DNA of 64,000 bases from positions 1,612,001 through 1,676,000 of the forward strand of contig NZ_JQMO01000002.1 in the NCBI RefSeq assembly GCF_000744785.1, given 5' to 3'. Positions 61,908 to 64,000 of this stretch are shown in pieces. The translations under genes and the position numbers were made by a program. The notes under the pieces are model-generated. The model was not told the DNA's origin. It saw only the letters and a program-made list of their open reading frames with translations, and did no database searches. Position 1 is the first letter of the stretch; each line of letters opens with the position of its first letter. This DNA is from Kitasatospora azatica KCTC 9699 (GTDB lineage: Bacteria; Actinomycetota; Actinomycetes; Streptomycetales; Streptomycetaceae).

Positions 61908-62723
61908 ATGACTGCTGGGCGGATGACTGCTGGACGTGGGCTGGACGAGGACGGGCTGATCATCCGTGAGGGTGCGCTGAGCCGGGTGGACCTGGCGTTC
62001 GCACCAGTGGTGGCCGCCGCGCGGGAGCGGATCGCGGCAGCGTTCGGGCCCGAGCGGCTGCACAGCGCCTACCTCTACGGCAGCATCCCGCGCGGCACCG
62101 CGGTGCCCGGCGTCTCCGACCTGGACCTGCTGCTGGCGCTGCGTCAGCCACCCGGCGCAGCGGACCGGGCCGCCGCGGACGCGCTGCTGGCGGACCTGGA
62201 CGGGCGGTTCGCGCAGCTCAACGGGGGCGGCGTGCTGCTCTTCGCCGCCGAGACGCTGCTCAGTGAGCTGGAGCGGTACGACCTCGGCTGGTTCGTCGCC
62301 TGCCTCTGCACCCCGCTGCTCGGCCCCGACCTGGCCGAGCAGCTCCCCCGCTACCGTCCCGACTCCCTGCTGGCCCGGGAGACCAACGGCGACCTCGCGC
62401 CGCTCCTCCCCCGCTGGCGGGAACGGGCGGCGGCGGGCGCGGATCCGGTGGCGCTCAGCCGAGGGGCGGCACGCAAGATCGTCCGCACCGGCTTCACCCT
62501 GGTGATGCCGCGCTGGCGGGGGTGGACCAGCGACCTGCTGGAGTCAGCCGAGGCCTTCGCGAGCTACTACCCCGCCCGCGGCGGGCAGATGCGTGCCGCC
62601 GCCACCGCCGCCCGGACCGGCAGCACCGACCCCGAGCTGCTCTCCCTGCTGCTGACGGACCTCGGCCCATGGCTGGCCGCCGAGTACCTGGCCGTCCATG
62701 GCGAGAAGGCGCCGCGCCCCTGA
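61908..62723 (+). CDS. Nucleotidyltransferase (MNT/KNTase-like) domain protein
   Basis: A 271-residue protein. The polymerase beta-like motif YLYGSIPRGTAVPGVSDLDL (G-S-x(9,13)-D-x-D) lies at about residues 55-75, so metal-dependent nucleotidyl transfer is likely. The C-terminal half is helical (SRGAARKIVRTGFTLVMPR, SAEAFASYYPARGGQMRAAA) like antibiotic nucleotidyltransferases. The first 15 bp of the gene are an exact tandem repeat of 15 bp (ATG at 61908 and again at 61923), so either start is possible. Substrate unknown. Confidence 0.85.
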   Translation: MTAGRMTAGRGLDEDGLIIREGALSRVDLAFAPVVAAARERIAAAFGPERLHSAYLYGSIPRGTAVPGVSDLDLLLALRQPPGAADRAAADALLADLDGRFAQLNGGGVLLFAAETLLSELERYDLGWFVACLCTPLLGPDLAEQLPRYRPDSLLARETNGDLAPLLPRWRERAAAGADPVALSRGAARKIVRTGFTLVMPRWRGWTSDLLESAEAFASYYPARGGQMRAAATAARTGSTDPELLSLLLTDLGPWLAAEYLAVHGEKAPRP

Positions 62724-62745
62724 CGGATGGTCATGAACTGCTCGG

Positions 62746-62782
62746 CGGGCCGCCCACCCTGCCCCACAGGATGGGCGGCCCG
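62746..62782. terminator. Strong bidirectional hairpin
   Basis: CGGGCCGCCCA (62746-62756) and TGGGCGGCCCG (62772-62782) form a perfect 11 bp stem with a 15 nt loop, between the convergent nucleotidyltransferase and chitinase genes. Confidence 0.9.
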
Positions 62783-62787
62783 GCTGC

Positions 62788-64000
62788 TCAGCCGAAGTAG
62801 CTGTGGAAGTTCTTGGAGAACTCGTTGCCGTTGTACTGGTCCCAGTTGATCGACCAGGTCATCAGGCCCCGCAGGTTCGGCTGCTTGCCGCTGCGCGGCG
62901 TGTACGTCCCGCAGTTGCTGCCCTTGGTCAGGCAGTCCAGCGCCTGGTCGACCGCGCTCGGGGCGACATAGCCGTTGCCCGCATAGGAGTTGGCCGGCAT
63001 GCCGATCGCCACCTGGGAGGGCGCCAGGGCGGGGAACATGTTGCCGGTGTTGCCGGCCACCGGGAAGCCGGTGAGCAGCATGTCGGTCATCGCCTCGTGG
63101 AAGTCGGCGCCGCCCATCGAGTGGTACTGGTTGTCCAGACCCATGGTGGAGCCGGAGTTGTAGTCCTGGACGTGCAGCAGGGTGAGGTCGCCGCGCAGTG
63201 CGTAGATCACCGGCAGGAAGGCGCCGGCCCGCGGGTCCTGGCCGCCCCAGGGCCCGGAACCGTAGTACTGGTAGCCGAGTTGGACGAAGAACGTCTCCGG
63301 CGCCATGGTCAGCACGAACTTCGAGCCGTACTTGGCCTTCAGCGACTTCAGCGCCGAGACGGTGTTGACGATCACCGGCGTGGTCGGGTTCTTGAAGTCG
63401 GTGTCACCGGTGTTGAGCGAGAGCGAGTGGCCCTCGAAGTCGACGTCCAGGCCGTCCAGGCCCCACTTGTCGATGATCGAGGAGACCGAGCTGACGAAGG
63501 CGTCGCGGGCGGCGGCGGTGGTGAGTTGGACCTCGCCGTTCTGGCCGCCGATGGACAGCAGCACCTTCTTGCCCTTGGCCTGCTTGGCGAGGATCGCGGC
63601 CTTGAAGTCGGCGTCGGTCTCGGCGGTCGGGCAGTCGGTGACGGAGCACCGGTTGAAGTGGATGTTGCCGGAGGTCACCGAGTCGGGCTCGCCGAAGGCC
63701 AGGTCGATGACGTCCCAGGAGTCGGGGACGTCGGAGAGCTTCTGGTAGCCGGCGCCGTTGGCGAAGCTGGCGTGCAGGTAGCCGACCAGGGCGTGGGTCG
63801 GCAGGCCGCCACCGGGGGGCGGGGTGGTGGTGGGAGTGGGGGTCGGCGTGGGAGTGGGCGTTGGAGTCGGCGTGGCGGTCGGCGTCGGGGTGGGCGTGGG
63901 GGTCGGCGTGGGGGTCGGGGTGGGTGTCGGCGACGGGCTCGGGTTGCCCGGACCGTTGAGCGACACGTCGTCCGCGTAGTACGCGCCCTGCCCGTACCAA
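62788..64000 (-). CDS. GH18 chitinase, 5' end outside the window
   Basis: At least 404 residues; the frame is open at the right edge and reads WYGQGAYYADDVSLNGP, the end of a carbohydrate-binding module. A long Pro-Thr linker follows, then a GH18 barrel: THALVGYLHASFANGAGYQK, the SIGGQNGEV strand, the catalytic DGLDVDFEG (Glu as acid/base), TMAPETFFVQLG and MTWSINWDQY. This is a secreted bacterial chitinase of the family common in streptomycetes; it cleaves chitin to oligosaccharides. A GTG at 63966 would start within the module and is rejected. The stop is followed by a strong hairpin. Confidence 0.93.
   Translation of the reverse strand, partial: WYGQGAYYADDVSLNGPGNPSPSPTPTPTPTPTPTPTPTPTATPTPTPTPTPTPTPTTTPPPGGGLPTHALVGYLHASFANGAGYQKLSDVPDSWDVIDLAFGEPDSVTSGNIHFNRCSVTDCPTAETDADFKAAILAKQAKGKKVLLSIGGQNGEVQLTTAAARDAFVSSVSSIIDKWGLDGLDVDFEGHSLSLNTGDTDFKNPTTPVIVNTVSALKSLKAKYGSKFVLTMAPETFFVQLGYQYYGSGPWGGQDPRAGAFLPVIYALRGDLTLLHVQDYNSGSTMGLDNQYHSMGGADFHEAMTDMLLTGFPVAGNTGNMFPALAPSQVAIGMPANSYAGNGYVAPSAVDQALDCLTKGSNCGTYTPRSGKQPNLRGLMTWSINWDQYNGNEFSKNFHSYFG
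63831..63945. repeat. Hexanucleotide repeats encoding the Pro-Thr linker
   Basis: About nineteen degenerate 6 bp units (GTGGGNGTNGG-like on the + strand) encode alternating Pro-Thr, ending in a PTTTPPPGGG turn. A flexible, probably glycosylated linker between binding module and catalytic domain. Confidence 0.9.

Noticed and set aside
63831..63945. Dense repeats at the right end as a CRISPR or mobile element
   Set aside because: They are in-frame hexamers that encode a Pro-Thr linker of the chitinase.

Overview
The window is uniformly very GC-rich, with strongly G/C-biased third codon positions, many ATGA/GTGA/TGATG gene overlaps and frequent GTG starts. It carries a conservon (cvn) operon, an XRE-DUF5753/DUF397 pair, a type B succinate dehydrogenase operon, WXG100-like genes, and copies of a C-rich palindromic repeat of the kind scattered through Streptomyces genomes. 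Together these point to a chromosome of the family Streptomycetaceae (Streptomyces, Kitasatospora or Streptacidiphilus; the sequence alone does not decide). No rRNA, tRNA, CRISPR array, intact insertion sequence or prophage was seen.

Layout. 0-6.5 kb: a TetR regulator divergent from a sedolisin-type (S53) peptidase, a GNAT acetyltransferase, a WYL regulator coupled to a small ABM-like protein and divergent from a DinB protein, and a 2TM SLATT/DUF4231 protein with an apparent frameshift. 6.5-11.4 kb: a compact leftward operon (MoaA-like radical SAM enzyme, dTMP-kinase-like P-loop kinase, a phosphohexomutase-domain-like protein without the catalytic serine, an alkaline-phosphatase-superfamily hydrolase, a Nudix hydrolase) behind an XRE-TPR regulator; this is the best candidate for an undescribed pathway. 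11.5-16 kb: LysR regulator divergent from sdhCAB, with a T-N11-A box between. 15.8-25 kb: signal peptidase I, FAD monooxygenase, SnoaL-like protein, MacB/FtsX-type ABC exporter, methyltransferase and membrane protein, an N-terminally truncated SDR abutting a TetR gene.

25-30.5 kb: a fold-III PLP decarboxylase with a small membrane protein and a PucR regulator, then an XRE regulator divergent from an SDR. 30.5-37.6 kb: an ESX-like gene trio (WXG-like, DUF1023-like without nucleophile, small protein) and the rightward DUF4129/MoxR/DUF58 operon. 37.7-44.3 kb: Nudix, two coupled small proteins, XRE-DUF397 pair, septum-formation-like membrane protein, maleylpyruvate-isomerase-fold protein, methyltransferase, GNAT and a TPR-like protein. 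44.3-49.1 kb: a cvnABCD conservon followed by a styrene-monooxygenase-like flavoprotein that contains an in-frame palindromic repeat. 49.5-64 kb: secreted PNGase A-like protein, membrane protein/lipoprotein pair, EamA transporter, gamma-glutamylcyclotransferase, a second WXG100-like trio, a PQQ-propeller protein, a SpoIIE-type phosphatase, a truncated epimerase beside repeat elements, M48 protease, cupin, nucleotidyltransferase and, running off the right end, a GH18 chitinase.

Functional logic: most of the window is housekeeping and signalling (respiration, secretion, surface chemistry, regulators). Translational coupling defines likely working units: sdhCAB; the ABC pair; MTase-membrane protein; the radical SAM operon; DUF4129-MoxR-DUF58; cvnABCD; and two parallel three-gene WXG100-like loci.
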